Below the pieces are notes generated by a model. The model made no database searches and was not told the DNA's origin. It saw only the letters and a program-made list of their open reading frames with translations. Shown here one piece after another: positions 8,210 to 19,102 of a DNA stretch of 40,830 nucleotides. Positions within the stretch are counted from its first letter, which is position 1, and each line of letters begins with the position of its first letter. Made by a program: the position numbers and the translations under genes. This DNA is from JBBQNJ01 sp038329845 (GTDB lineage: Bacteria; Planctomycetota; Phycisphaerae; Tepidisphaerales; Tepidisphaeraceae). The stretch is from the NCBI GenBank assembly GCA_038329845.1, contig JBBQNJ010000045.1, forward strand, positions 1-40,830, given 5' to 3'.

Positions 8210-9169
8210 ATGGCAATCATAGACAAACCTATTGAGCAGGCAGCAGTTGTCGATTGGCTCATGGAAGGCGACCCGGCCATCCGTTGGCAAACGATGCGAG
8301 ACCTTCTCGACAAACCCGCAACTCACTGGAAGCGCGAGCAGCGGCGTGTCGAGACAGAAGGGTGGGGTAAGCAGCTCTTGGGGCTACATGATGCCGGCGG
8401 AACGTGGGGCGGCGGAATATATACGCCCAAATGGACCTCCACCAACTACACACTCCTGCTCCTGCGCGATATGGGCCTGCCGCGCGACAATACAGCCGCT
8501 TCTGTTGGGGCAAGCCTGCTTATAGACAGTGATTTCGGGGCGGCGACCAGCAAAGAGTTCACGCGCAAAGTAGACCGAATGGATTTATGCGTCACCGGAA
8601 TGTATCTGACGCTCCTTGTGTACTTCGACACAAGCGATGAACGGGCGGAAATGCTCCTGGAGTACATCCTCAGCCGACAGATGGCTGATGGCGGGTGGAA
8701 CTGTAAAGAGAGACAACATAAATCATCCCATAGCTCGCTGCACACGACGATCAACATCCTCGATGGGCTTGCCGATTGTGCAGCATATGGCGGCAAGAAA
8801 ACAAAAGGGGCGGTTAAGGAATCGATGCGCCATGCCCACGAATTCATTATCGAGCATCGTTTGTTCCGTTCCGACAAGACGGGGAAAGTGATTCGTGAAG
8901 CCTTTACGGAATTCTCCTTCCCGCCGCGATGGCACTGGGATGTGCTTCGCGGTCTGGATCACTGTCGCCGCATGGAAGTTTGGGACGAGCGTCTCAAGGA
9001 TGGTATTGACCTGGTGCTCTCCAAGCGAGGCCAAGACGGCCGGTGGAGGCTTGAGAACCACCACAAGGGCAAGGAGTTCTTCAAGCTGGAAAAGCCGGGC
9101 CAGCCCAGCCGGTGGAATACCCTGCGAGCACTTCGGGTTTGTCGATGGTGGCAATCGCGTTGTTCTTAG
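8210..9169 (+). CDS. Alpha-toroid protein related to squalene cyclase/prenyltransferase repeats
   Basis: A 319-residue protein starting MAIIDKPIEQAAVVDWLMEG. It carries helical repeats with QW-like signatures: LLGLHDAGGTWGGGIYTPKW, ILSRQMADGGWNCKERQ and DLVLSKRGQDGRWRLENHH. These are features of the alpha/alpha toroid fold of squalene cyclases and prenyltransferases. It is about half the length of a true cyclase, and I see no DXDD catalytic motif, so cyclase activity is not claimed. A TACAAT box at 8197-8202 lies only eight bases before the ATG, suggesting a leaderless transcript. Lower GC than its neighbours and palindromic elements on both sides suggest an acquired gene. Function unknown. 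Confidence 0.65.
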   Translation: MAIIDKPIEQAAVVDWLMEGDPAIRWQTMRDLLDKPATHWKREQRRVETEGWGKQLLGLHDAGGTWGGGIYTPKWTSTNYTLLLLRDMGLPRDNTAASVGASLLIDSDFGAATSKEFTRKVDRMDLCVTGMYLTLLVYFDTSDERAEMLLEYILSRQMADGGWNCKERQHKSSHSSLHTTINILDGLADCAAYGGKKTKGAVKESMRHAHEFIIEHRLFRSDKTGKVIREAFTEFSFPPRWHWDVLRGLDHCRRMEVWDERLKDGIDLVLSKRGQDGRWRLENHHKGKEFFKLEKPGQPSRWNTLRALRVCRWWQSRCS

Positions 9170-9316
9170 CTGCCTGTACCACGAAGCGGCGAAGACGCGA
9201 AGACGCGAGGGTGAGAGGGTGACAAGGCGATGACCGCATCCCGTTAGCCCGAAGCGCAAGCGAGGGAACCCGGGAACGCGCAACTCGGCGCAAAACTCGG
9301 GGACGGCCCGCAATTC

Positions 9317-9494
9317 GGGGACGTGGCTTGTAACCACATTTACAAAAGCTATTTATATCCCATTTATGCCCCCGTTGTTCCAGTTCGGCGGACGGGGTTC
9401 AATAAAATCAGGGTTTTTCAACCATGGCGTTACCATTGGGGACATGAATGCTTCGCAATTCCATTTGAAATCTAGATTTACAAGCCACGTCCCC
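9317..9494. mobile_element. MITE-like element, 178 bp, 17-base perfect terminal inverted repeats
   Basis: Arms GGGGACGTGGCTTGTAA (9317-9333) and its exact complement (9478-9494) bound an AT-rich interior that is clearly lower in GC than the flanks. There is no open frame of useful length. It fills most of the 429-base gap 9170-9598. The rest of the gap holds only low-complexity GAAGACGCGAAGACGCG-type sequence just after the toroid gene. Like the element at 7988-8099 it carries a GGGAC word in its arm, but the arm sequence is otherwise different. Confidence 0.7.
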
Positions 9495-9598
9495 TATTTG
9501 TAGTGCAAATATGGTATTTTCAATTATAGCCTTTCCCTTCCTGGTTTTAAATGACCGGCGCGTTCCGCGGTGGATGACTTCGCGGTCGGGCGAATGAG

Positions 9599-12500
9599 TC
9601 AGGAGGCGGGGGAGGATTCCTGGACGGTGGCGGTGGTGCGCGGGTCGTGGACGGACAGGGGCATGGTGAAGGAGCGGCCGGAGGGCAGGGTCACGCGGAC
9701 GGTGTAGTCGCCGAGAAAGCCTCGGAAATCGAACTCTCCGGCGGGGTCGGCCGTGCCGTTGACTCGGGTTCGCCAGGTTTCGGTGAAGAGTTTTTTCAGC
9801 GCCCAGAACGCGGGCTTAGGCCGGAGCTTCTCATCGAGCAGACCGGCCCCTTCCGGCTTGCCGATGGCAAGGGTCCAGTAATTGACCGCATCGACGTTCG
9901 GATGGGAGAACAGCACGGTGAAATAGCGGACCAGGAATTCGGCCTGAAGCTCGGGGGTCCACTCGCCCTTGCGGACCGGGCCGGTAATCCGGGTCATGGG
10001 GACGTTGGCCTCGGTGACGCGCACGCGAAGGCCCTCGTCGGCGAAGCGGTCGATCGAGTCGTACATCTGCCGCACATCGGGCCAGACGCCGTGCGGGCTA
10101 TGACCGTGCGGGGCGAAATAATCCAGCGCCGCGCCCTCGTCTCGAAGCTTTTCGGCGTGCTTGATGCCGCGATAGACGTCACTCTCGAACTTCTCGCCGG
10201 TATTGGTCGAGAAAAACCGCGTGCATTCGCTGGCACCCAGCAACAGCTCGGGATGATCCCGTCGGATTTCCTTAATGACCGGCGGGCAGGCGTCGAGCAG
10301 GTGCCCATCGTTCTCGACCTGCCAGACCTTGATCCTGTCGGCGTAGCGATCGACGAGTTCGCGGGCATGTTGCTCGAACAGGCGGGTGCGCTCATCCGAC
10401 TTCTTCTTTTTGAACCAGCGCGGCTGCAGCCCGCTGAGGAAATGAAACTCCAGATCGATCCCATGTTCACCGGCCCACTCGACGTATTTGTCCAGCTCGG
10501 CAAACGTGCGTTTTCCTTCGACGGGTTCGATGTAAAGCCACTTGCCGCTGTAAGGGATGACGCTGTAGTTGAAGCCGACCTCGAGGAACCGGCGCAGCTC
10601 GATGTCGGTGACGGGCGCGGGTTTGTAGTCGCCGTATCCCTCGCCCTCGACGGGCATGAAAAACGGCAGGGAGCAACCCAGCCCGAACGCCAGTCGGGTC
10701 TGGATCACTTCCACCGCGGCGCCGGGCGCTGGCTGGCCTTGTTCGTCCAGGACCTCCAGCCGCACATCGGCCTTGCGATAGCGCTCGATGTTCGGCTCCA
10801 CCACGTCGCGCATGAACCGTTCCTGCTCGAGCCACACGCGGCTGGAGACCACGCCGGGCGGAACGATCGACACCGGGCGGTAGATCGCCCACGCCGAATT
10901 GTGCCAGACCGGCTGCAGCTCTCGCAGTTCCGGGCCGGCGGGCAGCACGATGTAGCCGGCACTGAACCGCTTGGCCAGGGCGATCAGGGCGTCATCGGAA
11001 AGCGATGCCAGCGGCTTGCCGGCCGACAGGCGGCGACGGCCGCTGTCGTCATAGACCATGCCCGGTCGAAGCTGATTGATCGCATCCCACCAAGTCTGGG
11101 CGAACGAAGCATTGAAGTAGGCCTGGGTTCCATCGCGCCATTCGGCGACCACCGACCGATCGGAATGCAGTCGAAACCCGCCGGCGTCGGGGGGCGTGAG
11201 AAAAAGCGAATTGGCCGGGGTGTGATCGCGGGCCCACCGCTGCGCCTGCGTCCAGGGGTCGGCCTGCGACTGCAACGACACCTGCCGGTAGAGGATCGCC
11301 CCGAAGACACCGGCGGCGACGACTCCCTCGGCCAGAAGCATCCCCGCCATCATCGGGCGAAGGCGTCGTGACGAAGCGGCCCACAGGCCCACCCCCGCCA
11401 GCAAGGCCATCCACGCCGCGGGCGTGATCTCCAGCCAGTGATCCAGCGCCGGCCAAGGCGTCGAAGTCCCGCCAAGCCACGGGATCTCGAAGTGGATCGA
11501 GCGCCAGGCGAGCAGCGCCACGAGCAGCGCCGCGGTCGAGACCGCCGACTGGATCCAGGACAGTCGCCCGGCGATCAACGCCGTGAGGGTGACGATCGCC
11601 AGAACCCAGGGGAGAAACATCGCCGCCTCGGGAATCGCCAGGCAAAGCAGTACAGCGCCGCCGGCGAGTCCTTCGAGGATGCGCACGGGGGCCCAGACGA
11701 TGCGGCGCCGCCGGGGATGGGGATGGCGGACCCACAGTCGCACGCCCCAGACAGCGCCGTGGACCGCGATCGCCAACAGAATCACCATCGCCAGGCGCGA
11801 TGCACGCCAAAGCTGGGCCCGCAGCACCGTGGGGACCGATACCAGGTCGGCGCACGCGTACCCGATGTACATCAGCACCGCGACGGCGAGCAGCATGAAG
11901 ATCGAGCGCCTTCGGGTAGTCGAAGGCATGGGCCAACTCAATGCCACGGCGGCGATCCCGACCAGCAGTGCGAATCGCGGCAGCTCGACGTTGCCCGCCT
12001 GCCACAACGTCGAGGGAAACGAGTGGTCGCCGGAGCGGATGTGGGTCACCTTCAGCCAGGTCGCATCGAAGGTCTGGTGTTCCGTGGCCATCTGCATCGC
12101 CGTCGGTGCCGCGGCCAGACAGAAGCCCACGGCCCCGATCGCCAGCCGCCGCCAGGTCGCGCGCCACCCTGCCAGGGCCGCAATCGCGATCATCACGGCC
12201 AGATAGGCGCTGGTCAGGGCGTGCAAATTGAATAGCACGCCGGTAAGCAGCAGCGCCGCGATCCATCGCCCGCGAAATGCCAGGCCCAGCGCGAAAATGG
12301 CAATGGGAAAGATCGCCCAAGTATGCGTGAACCCCAGCGAATACAGGTCGTCGCCGGCCAGGGCGCGGTGGTGGCCGGCCAGCAGCACCACGACCATCGC
12401 CACGGCACTCCATAGGTCGCGGAACATGCCGCGGGCCAGCCAGTAGGCCGCGGCCAGCACCGCGGCGCTGGTCAGCACATGCAGGGCCAGATAGACGTTG

Positions 12501-12832
12501 CCCAGCCCGGCGACATTGACCAGGGGCGCCAGCCATCGGAAGAACAGGCTGGGATAGTTGGCGATCGTTCCCGTGACCATCTTGTCCGTGCTGAACAGGC
12601 TCGCGTCAGCGAACCGGCGCATCAGCGCGACCTGGATGGTCTGGTTGCCGACGCCCAGGGCGTAGCCGGCGATCAAGACCTGCGCGATCCCGGCCAGCAG
12701 GGCCGTGACGATCGCCAAGGCACCTAAAAGCCAGCGCGACGCGCCAGTCGCGCGGCATCGGGGCACCGCCGGTGCCCGCGAGTCACCGTCGGGAACGAGC
12801 GTGGCGGGATTCGCATTAAGAAGGTGGATCAT
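9599..12832 (-). CDS. Large membrane protein fused to a GH10-like glycoside hydrolase domain
   Basis: A 1077-residue protein. Residues 1 to about 540 form 12 or more membrane segments (LLGALAIVTALLAGIAQVLI, VYLALHVLTSAAVLAAAYWL), followed by a soluble stretch resembling the outer domain of membrane glycosyltransferase-like proteins (PANSLFLTPPDAGGF, YFNASFAQTWWDAIN). From about residue 690 a beta-rich linker (DVRLEVLDEQGQPAPGA) leads into a GH10-type barrel: FNYSVIPYSGKWLYIEP, WAGEHGIDLEFHFL, KVWQVENDG, RVTEANVP and DAVNYWTLAIG. In GH10 enzymes the acid/base Glu lies in WDVVNE; here the aligned residue is Asp842 (VENDG). The nucleophile Glu appears kept (E941). Activity is therefore uncertain. 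It is transcribed alone, divergent from hsp20. Confidence 0.75.
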   Translation of the reverse strand: MIHLLNANPATLVPDGDSRAPAVPRCRATGASRWLLGALAIVTALLAGIAQVLIAGYALGVGNQTIQVALMRRFADASLFSTDKMVTGTIANYPSLFFRWLAPLVNVAGLGNVYLALHVLTSAAVLAAAYWLARGMFRDLWSAVAMVVVLLAGHHRALAGDDLYSLGFTHTWAIFPIAIFALGLAFRGRWIAALLLTGVLFNLHALTSAYLAVMIAIAALAGWRATWRRLAIGAVGFCLAAAPTAMQMATEHQTFDATWLKVTHIRSGDHSFPSTLWQAGNVELPRFALLVGIAAVALSWPMPSTTRRRSIFMLLAVAVLMYIGYACADLVSVPTVLRAQLWRASRLAMVILLAIAVHGAVWGVRLWVRHPHPRRRRIVWAPVRILEGLAGGAVLLCLAIPEAAMFLPWVLAIVTLTALIAGRLSWIQSAVSTAALLVALLAWRSIHFEIPWLGGTSTPWPALDHWLEITPAAWMALLAGVGLWAASSRRLRPMMAGMLLAEGVVAAGVFGAILYRQVSLQSQADPWTQAQRWARDHTPANSLFLTPPDAGGFRLHSDRSVVAEWRDGTQAYFNASFAQTWWDAINQLRPGMVYDDSGRRRLSAGKPLASLSDDALIALAKRFSAGYIVLPAGPELRELQPVWHNSAWAIYRPVSIVPPGVVSSRVWLEQERFMRDVVEPNIERYRKADVRLEVLDEQGQPAPGAAVEVIQTRLAFGLGCSLPFFMPVEGEGYGDYKPAPVTDIELRRFLEVGFNYSVIPYSGKWLYIEPVEGKRTFAELDKYVEWAGEHGIDLEFHFLSGLQPRWFKKKKSDERTRLFEQHARELVDRYADRIKVWQVENDGHLLDACPPVIKEIRRDHPELLLGASECTRFFSTNTGEKFESDVYRGIKHAEKLRDEGAALDYFAPHGHSPHGVWPDVRQMYDSIDRFADEGLRVRVTEANVPMTRITGPVRKGEWTPELQAEFLVRYFTVLFSHPNVDAVNYWTLAIGKPEGAGLLDEKLRPKPAFWALKKLFTETWRTRVNGTADPAGEFDFRGFLGDYTVRVTLPSGRSFTMPLSVHDPRTTATVQESSPAS

Positions 12833-12950
12833 TGCCGATAATCAAGAGCCTATCGCGGCCCTCCTTCCTCTGCTACCGCTCGGCGGGACAGATGTTGGAG
12901 AGTCTGACGCCGCGACTGCGGCCCGGGCACGGTAAAAACGTCTTTTTCGG

Positions 12951-12980
12951 TTGGGATTGACCGGGGTAAGCGGCTATTAT
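12951..12980 (+). promoter_or_regulatory. Possible sigma70-type promoter for hsp20-lon operon
   Basis: TTGGGA (12951-12956) and TATTAT (12975-12980) are spaced by 18 bases and lie about 30 bases before the hsp20 ATG. It matches the housekeeping consensus moderately. I see no CIRCE-type or clear heat-shock-sigma element. Confidence 0.35.
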
Positions 12981-13009
12981 GTGATCTGAACCACTCTGGA
13001 GTCGCCCGT

Positions 13010-13438
13010 ATGCCCGTGAAGACCGCCAGCGAATCATCGTATCCGAACATCACCCAGCAAATGGGAAAGCTCATGGATCAACTGAACCGGGGGTACTACA
13101 ACTACCGCCCGGGCGAAACCTGGGTGCCGAACGTGAATCTCTACGAGACTCCGGAGGGCTACTTAGTCTGCGTGGACATCTCGGGCGTGGAGAAGGAGAA
13201 GATCGACGTCGAGATCATCGACCAGCGGCTGCGCCTGCGCGGGGCCAGGCCGGTGCCGGTACCGGGCGATTCGCCAGGGGCGCCGGGCAAACATCTTCCC
13301 CGATTGCGGGTACATCTGATGGAGATCGATCACGGGGCGTTCTGCCGGGAGGTGGAGTTGCCCATGGATGTGGCCAAGGAAGCGATCAAGGCCAACTACC
13401 GCGACGGAATGCTCTGGATCGAACTGCCCAAGAAATGA
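13010..13438 (+). CDS. Small heat-shock protein, Hsp20/alpha-crystallin family
   Basis: A 142-residue ATP-independent holdase that keeps unfolding proteins soluble. The alpha-crystallin domain starts at WVPNVNLYETPEGYLVCVDISGV, continues with KIDVEIIDQRLRLRGARP, and ends with FCREVELPMDVAKEAIKANY and DGMLWIELPKK. The terminal IxI/V-like anchoring motif is weak (WIEL). The ATG at 13010 follows a GGAG site nine bases upstream. Lon starts 44 bases after its stop on the same strand, so a joint holdase-protease transcript is likely. Confidence 0.88.
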   Translation: MPVKTASESSYPNITQQMGKLMDQLNRGYYNYRPGETWVPNVNLYETPEGYLVCVDISGVEKEKIDVEIIDQRLRLRGARPVPVPGDSPGAPGKHLPRLRVHLMEIDHGAFCREVELPMDVAKEAIKANYRDGMLWIELPKK

Positions 13439-13482
13439 ACCCCGCCCCAGTTGTTCGGGCAATTCCATAACCAACCCTACCC

Positions 13483-15996
<2,514 letters not shown>

Positions 15997-16006
15997 AAAG
16001 GCCTTC

Positions 16007-16387
16007 ATGCGACACGGTTCGGTGCCCGGGCAGGCCGGCTCGGATAAATCTTCCTGCTTCACCATCACCCGCACCGGGGACTACACGGTCATCGACTTTC
16101 TCAACGCCTCGATGATGGATGTGCAGGAACTCGCCCGCGCGCAGAAGGCGCTGGAAAAAATGGTGGATGAGCAGGATCGACGCCGAATGGTGTTGAACTT
16201 CGAGCGGGTGCAGTTTCTCTCCAGCCAGACGATCGGCATCCTGATCTCGCTGTCTTCACGGATTAAGAAACTCAAGGGGGGACGACTGATCGTCGTCGGC
16301 GTCGGCGAGCGAATGGCCGAATTGCTGAAGATCACCCGGCTGGACAAAGTATTGGAAATCAAGCGCATCGGCGAAACGTGGAAGTGA
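16007..16387 (+). CDS. STAS-domain protein (anti-sigma factor antagonist-like)
   Basis: A 126-residue single STAS domain. The core reads YTVIDFLNASMMDVQELARAQ, then MVLNFERVQFLSSQTIGILI, where SpoIIAA-like proteins carry the phosphorylated Ser followed by a hydrophobic helix, then GGRLIVVGVGERMAELLKIT. It probably binds or releases an anti-sigma partner, but no such kinase or sigma factor is in the window. The start at 16007 has AAAGG about six bases upstream. Residues 1-15 are poorly conserved, so a later start is possible. It sits in the lon operon, ten bases after the stop. Confidence 0.8.
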   Translation: MRHGSVPGQAGSDKSSCFTITRTGDYTVIDFLNASMMDVQELARAQKALEKMVDEQDRRRMVLNFERVQFLSSQTIGILISLSSRIKKLKGGRLIVVGVGERMAELLKITRLDKVLEIKRIGETWK

Positions 16388-16422
16388 AGCCGGGGCGCGC
16401 CCTTTTTCATTGGAGAACGATC

Positions 16423-16881
16423 ATGCCCGAGACACGAACCGAGACCCAGTTCAGCGTTTTTTTGGTCAACAAGCCCGGGGTATTGGCGCAGGTGACTGCG
16501 GCCCTGGCAAAGGAGAAGGTCAACGTAATCGCCATGACTCTGGTCGATTCGCAGGAACACGGGGTCCTGCGGATCGTGGCCGAGGACGCCGCCCGCGCCC
16601 GCGCAGCGCTCAACAGCTTGAACCTGCCGATGACCGAAACCGAAGTGCTCTGCCTGGACCTGCCCAACCGCCCCGGCGCGCTGGCCGACATCGCGGGTCT
16701 GCTGGGCACCAACCATATCAATATCAACTACGCCTACGTGACCAGCGGCGCCCCCGGCGGCAGGACCACCGGGATCTTCAAGGTCGCCGATCAGAACAAA
16801 TCGATCCGGGTGCTCAAGTCGGCCGGTGAGCATCTGAAGCCCAAGCAAGCGAACGTCCGCCGAATGGGCGGGCGACGATGA
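16423..16881 (+). CDS. Tandem ACT-domain protein
   Basis: A 152-residue protein made of two ACT modules. The first is TQFSVFLVNKPGVLAQVTAA followed by KVNVIAMTLVDSQEHGVLRI. The second is TEVLCLDLPNRPGALADIAG followed by HININYAYVTSGAPGG. ACT pairs bind amino acids and act as small sensors. Glycine-cleavage and branched-chain regulators are relatives, but no enzyme domain is attached, so the ligand and target are unknown. The ATG at 16423 is preferred because TTGGAGAA lies eight bases upstream. Its last four bases overlap the M19 start (ATGA), which implies translational coupling. Confidence 0.85.
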   Translation: MPETRTETQFSVFLVNKPGVLAQVTAALAKEKVNVIAMTLVDSQEHGVLRIVAEDAARARAALNSLNLPMTETEVLCLDLPNRPGALADIAGLLGTNHININYAYVTSGAPGGRTTGIFKVADQNKSIRVLKSAGEHLKPKQANVRRMGGRR

Positions 16882-17903
16882 GCGACGACCCGAGCCCAGC
16901 GCCGCCGCAATCAGGCTTTATCGTCGATGCCCACCTCGATCTGGCATATAACGCGCTGCGCGGGCGCAATCTCCTGATCGACGCGGCGCATCAGCAGGCC
17001 GATGACATGGGCATTCCCAGCGTTTCGATTCCTGATCTGCGCCGCGGAGGAGTCGGCCTGATTGGCGCGACGATCTTCTGCGAACCGGGCGGAACATTCC
17101 CCAGCGGGTATGCCAACGCCGAGCAGGCCACCGAGGCGGGATGGAGACATGTTCAGTGGTATCACGAACGCGAAGTGGCCGGCGATCTGCGGATTGTCCG
17201 AAACGCCGAGGAGATTTCCCCCCGTCCCGGCGGACTCGCAACGATCTTGTTGATGGAAGGCGCCGATCCCATCCGCTCGAGCGACGATGTGCCGCGTTGG
17301 TTCGACGCCGGACTGCGCATCGTCGGCTTGGCCTGGAAGGCGACCCGTCTGGCCGGCGGCACCGGCGCTGCCGGTCCGATCACCGACGAAGGACGCAGAC
17401 TCGTCGCGGCGATGGATGCCGTGGGGATCATGCACGACGTCTCCCATCTGGCGGATGAGTCGTTCTGGCAATTGATCGAGATCACCGCGGGTCCGATCAT
17501 TGCATCGCATTCCAATTGTCGGGCCATTGTCCCGACCGATCGGCAGTTGTCAGACGAGATGATTCGGGCCATCGAGGCCCGCGGCGGAATCATCGGCATC
17601 AACTTCTTCGACAAGTTCCTGATCTCCCCCGCCGAAAAAGAAATCCGGCGCGCCACCCTCGCCGATGTTGTCCGCCATATCGACCACATCGCCCAAATGG
17701 CCGGCCACACCCGCTGCATCGGAATCGGCACGGACATGGACGGCGGATTCAGTCAGGCGAACCTGCCGACCGAGATCGAATGCTCCGCCGACCTCCCCCG
17801 CCTCGCCGCCGCGCTCAACGATCAAGGCTATCTCCCCTCCGACATCGCCGGCATCATGGGACGCAACTGGGAACGATATTTTCGCGCGAACCTGCCTGGG
17901 TGA
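16878..17903 (+). CDS. Membrane dipeptidase family protein (peptidase M19)
   Basis: A 341-residue zinc metallopeptidase of the renal dipeptidase type, which hydrolyses dipeptides, including D-amino-acid-containing ones in bacterial homologues. Metal ligands are visible: DAHLD (H19, D21), bridging Glu127 in ILLMEGADP, the His in HDVSHLADE, the His in IIASHSNCR, and Asp in IGTDMDGG. No signal peptide is present, so it is likely cytoplasmic. The ATG overlaps the ACT stop by four bases. It ends the probable Hsp20-Lon-STAS-ACT-M19 transcript, directly followed by REP repeats that may stabilise or terminate the message. Confidence 0.92.
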   Translation: MSDDPSPAPPQSGFIVDAHLDLAYNALRGRNLLIDAAHQQADDMGIPSVSIPDLRRGGVGLIGATIFCEPGGTFPSGYANAEQATEAGWRHVQWYHEREVAGDLRIVRNAEEISPRPGGLATILLMEGADPIRSSDDVPRWFDAGLRIVGLAWKATRLAGGTGAAGPITDEGRRLVAAMDAVGIMHDVSHLADESFWQLIEITAGPIIASHSNCRAIVPTDRQLSDEMIRAIEARGGIIGINFFDKFLISPAEKEIRRATLADVVRHIDHIAQMAGHTRCIGIGTDMDGGFSQANLPTEIECSADLPRLAAALNDQGYLPSDIAGIMGRNWERYFRANLPG

Positions 17904-17953
17904 CGTCGTCCCATGACCTCGGGCCGCGACCGCGATAACATCTCGATCGACGC

Positions 17954-18185
17954 ATAGAGTGGGGTCTGCCCCACCATTTCGTTCCACACGAATTCCGTTG
18001 CGCATCCACGGTTCCCGTAGGGTGGGGCTTGCCCCACCATTTCGTTCCACGGGAGTTCCGTTGCGCATCCGCGGTTTCCGTAGGGTGGGGCTTGCCCCAC
18101 CATTTCGTTCCACACGAATTTCCCTGGGGCGTTGCCACACCCTTCCGTCGCACATTCAAAATCGGCGGGCCAAGCCCCACCCTAC
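17954..18185 (+). repeat. REP array upstream of the RAYT gene (three tandem 63-base units plus one inverted)
   Basis: Each unit begins with a GTAG (or ATAG) tetranucleotide followed by an imperfect hairpin, consensus GGTGGGGCTTGCCCCACC, then a conserved ATTTCGTTCCAC tail. Hairpins lie at 17954-17975, 18017-18038 and 18080-18101, with an exact period of 63 bases. A fourth lies inverted at 18164-18185. GTAG-plus-hairpin is the known signature of REP sequences handled by RAYT transposases. The array fills the 364-base gap between the M19 and RAYT genes. All minus-strand frames stay open because 63 is divisible by three, but this is not coding. Confidence 0.9.
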
Positions 18186-18267
18186 AGGTTCTTCCCGCCG
18201 CCAAGCACCATGTCGATAACGCTGATCTTTCTCCGCGATGCCGACCCCCTGGCTATAGGATGATCTC

Positions 18268-18840
18268 ATGCCGAATTATCGGCGAGCATGGCAACCCGGC
18301 GGGACGTTCTTCCTGACCCTCGCGACCCATCGGCGGATGCGTTGGTTCGCCGATGCCGTCGCCCGTCGGTGTTTGCATGACGCGATTGCCCGGGTGCGGC
18401 GAGATTTTCCCTTTTCGTTGGTGGCTGCGGCACTCTTGCCCGATCATCTGCACCTGATCATGGAGCTGCCCGCCGATGACACCAATTTTTCCATTCGTAT
18501 TTCAGCGATTAAGGGTCACTTCACGCGGCGCTGGTTCGACGCCGGAGGATCATGCGCCCAGCAGTCGGCAAGCCGCCAGCGGCAGGGCTACGCCGGCATC
18601 TGGCAAAAGCGATTCTGGGAACACGCCGTTCGGGACAGCGACGATTTGAATCGTTGCTTGGATTACATCCATTACAATCCCGTCAAGCACGCTTTGGCAA
18701 CGTGTCCGCACACTTGGCGATGGACCACGTTTGCTCGTTTCGTACTCGAGGGAAAATACGCGGACAATTGGCAATGCGCATGCTCCGGCGCAATGACCGG
18801 CTCGCCCCCCGCGGATATTCCGGGTGCGGAAATGAATTGA
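18268..18840 (+). CDS. REP-associated tyrosine transposase (RAYT, IS200-like Y1 HUH family)
   Basis: A 190-residue single-strand DNA nuclease/transposase of the TnpA-REP type. The N-terminus MPNYRRAWQPGGTFFLTLAT is the family hallmark. H60-L-H62 (LPDHLHLIMELP) is the HUH metal site, and LDYIHYNPVKHALA carries the catalytic Tyr region (Y133/Y136). IWQKRFWEHAVRDSDDLNR is a further family block. The ATG at 18268 has AGGA eight bases upstream. GTAG-hairpin repeats sit on both sides, the typical context in which the enzyme binds and cleaves REPs. It reads intact, and the C-terminal 30 residues are non-conserved. RAYTs are generally single-copy domesticated genes rather than active insertion sequences (family knowledge). 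Confidence 0.93.
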   Translation: MPNYRRAWQPGGTFFLTLATHRRMRWFADAVARRCLHDAIARVRRDFPFSLVAAALLPDHLHLIMELPADDTNFSIRISAIKGHFTRRWFDAGGSCAQQSASRQRQGYAGIWQKRFWEHAVRDSDDLNRCLDYIHYNPVKHALATCPHTWRWTTFARFVLEGKYADNWQCACSGAMTGSPPADIPGAEMN

Positions 18841-18908
18841 ACGACGCGCCACCGAAGGCGATGACGTCATCGCAGCTCACCGCACCATGTCGTTCCACAG
18901 GAATCTTC

Positions 18909-19090
18909 GTAGGTTGGGATTTACCCACTATTTCGTTGAAAATTCAGAATGGGTGGGGCAAGCCCCACCCTACGGGATATTCCGGCACCGGATCAGTTTC
19001 GTCGCACGGGAATTTTTGTAGGGTGGGGCTTGCCCCACCATTTCGTTGCACGGGAGCATATTCGAAATCGGTGGGCTAGCCCCGCCCTGC
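18909..19090. repeat. REP cluster downstream of the RAYT gene, alternating orientation
   Basis: Four copies: a degenerate plus-strand copy at 18909-18928 (GTAG then GTTGGGATTTACCCAC), a minus-strand copy at 18951-18973, a near-perfect plus copy at 19018-19039, and a minus copy at 19070-19090. The head-to-head arrangement resembles BIMEs. The last copy lies 12 bases beyond the leuA stop and could serve as its transcription end. The cluster fills the gap between the convergent RAYT and leuA genes. Confidence 0.88.
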
Positions 19091-19102
19091 GGATACCTTC
19101 GA

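Noticed and set aside
8210..9169. True squalene/hopene cyclase
   Set aside because: About half the needed length and no DXDD acid motif; only the toroid repeats are shared.
12838..12866. Promoter for the GH10 fusion using GATTAT near 12838-12843
   Set aside because: No -35 box at the right distance (AAGGAG there), so it cannot be supported.
17828..18204. Repeated protein frames on the minus strand over the REP array (NEMVGQAPPYGNRG-type 21-residue repeats)
   Set aside because: The 63-base DNA period is divisible by three, so every frame repeats and stays open. The repeat is a GTAG-hairpin REP with no ribosome site, not a gene.
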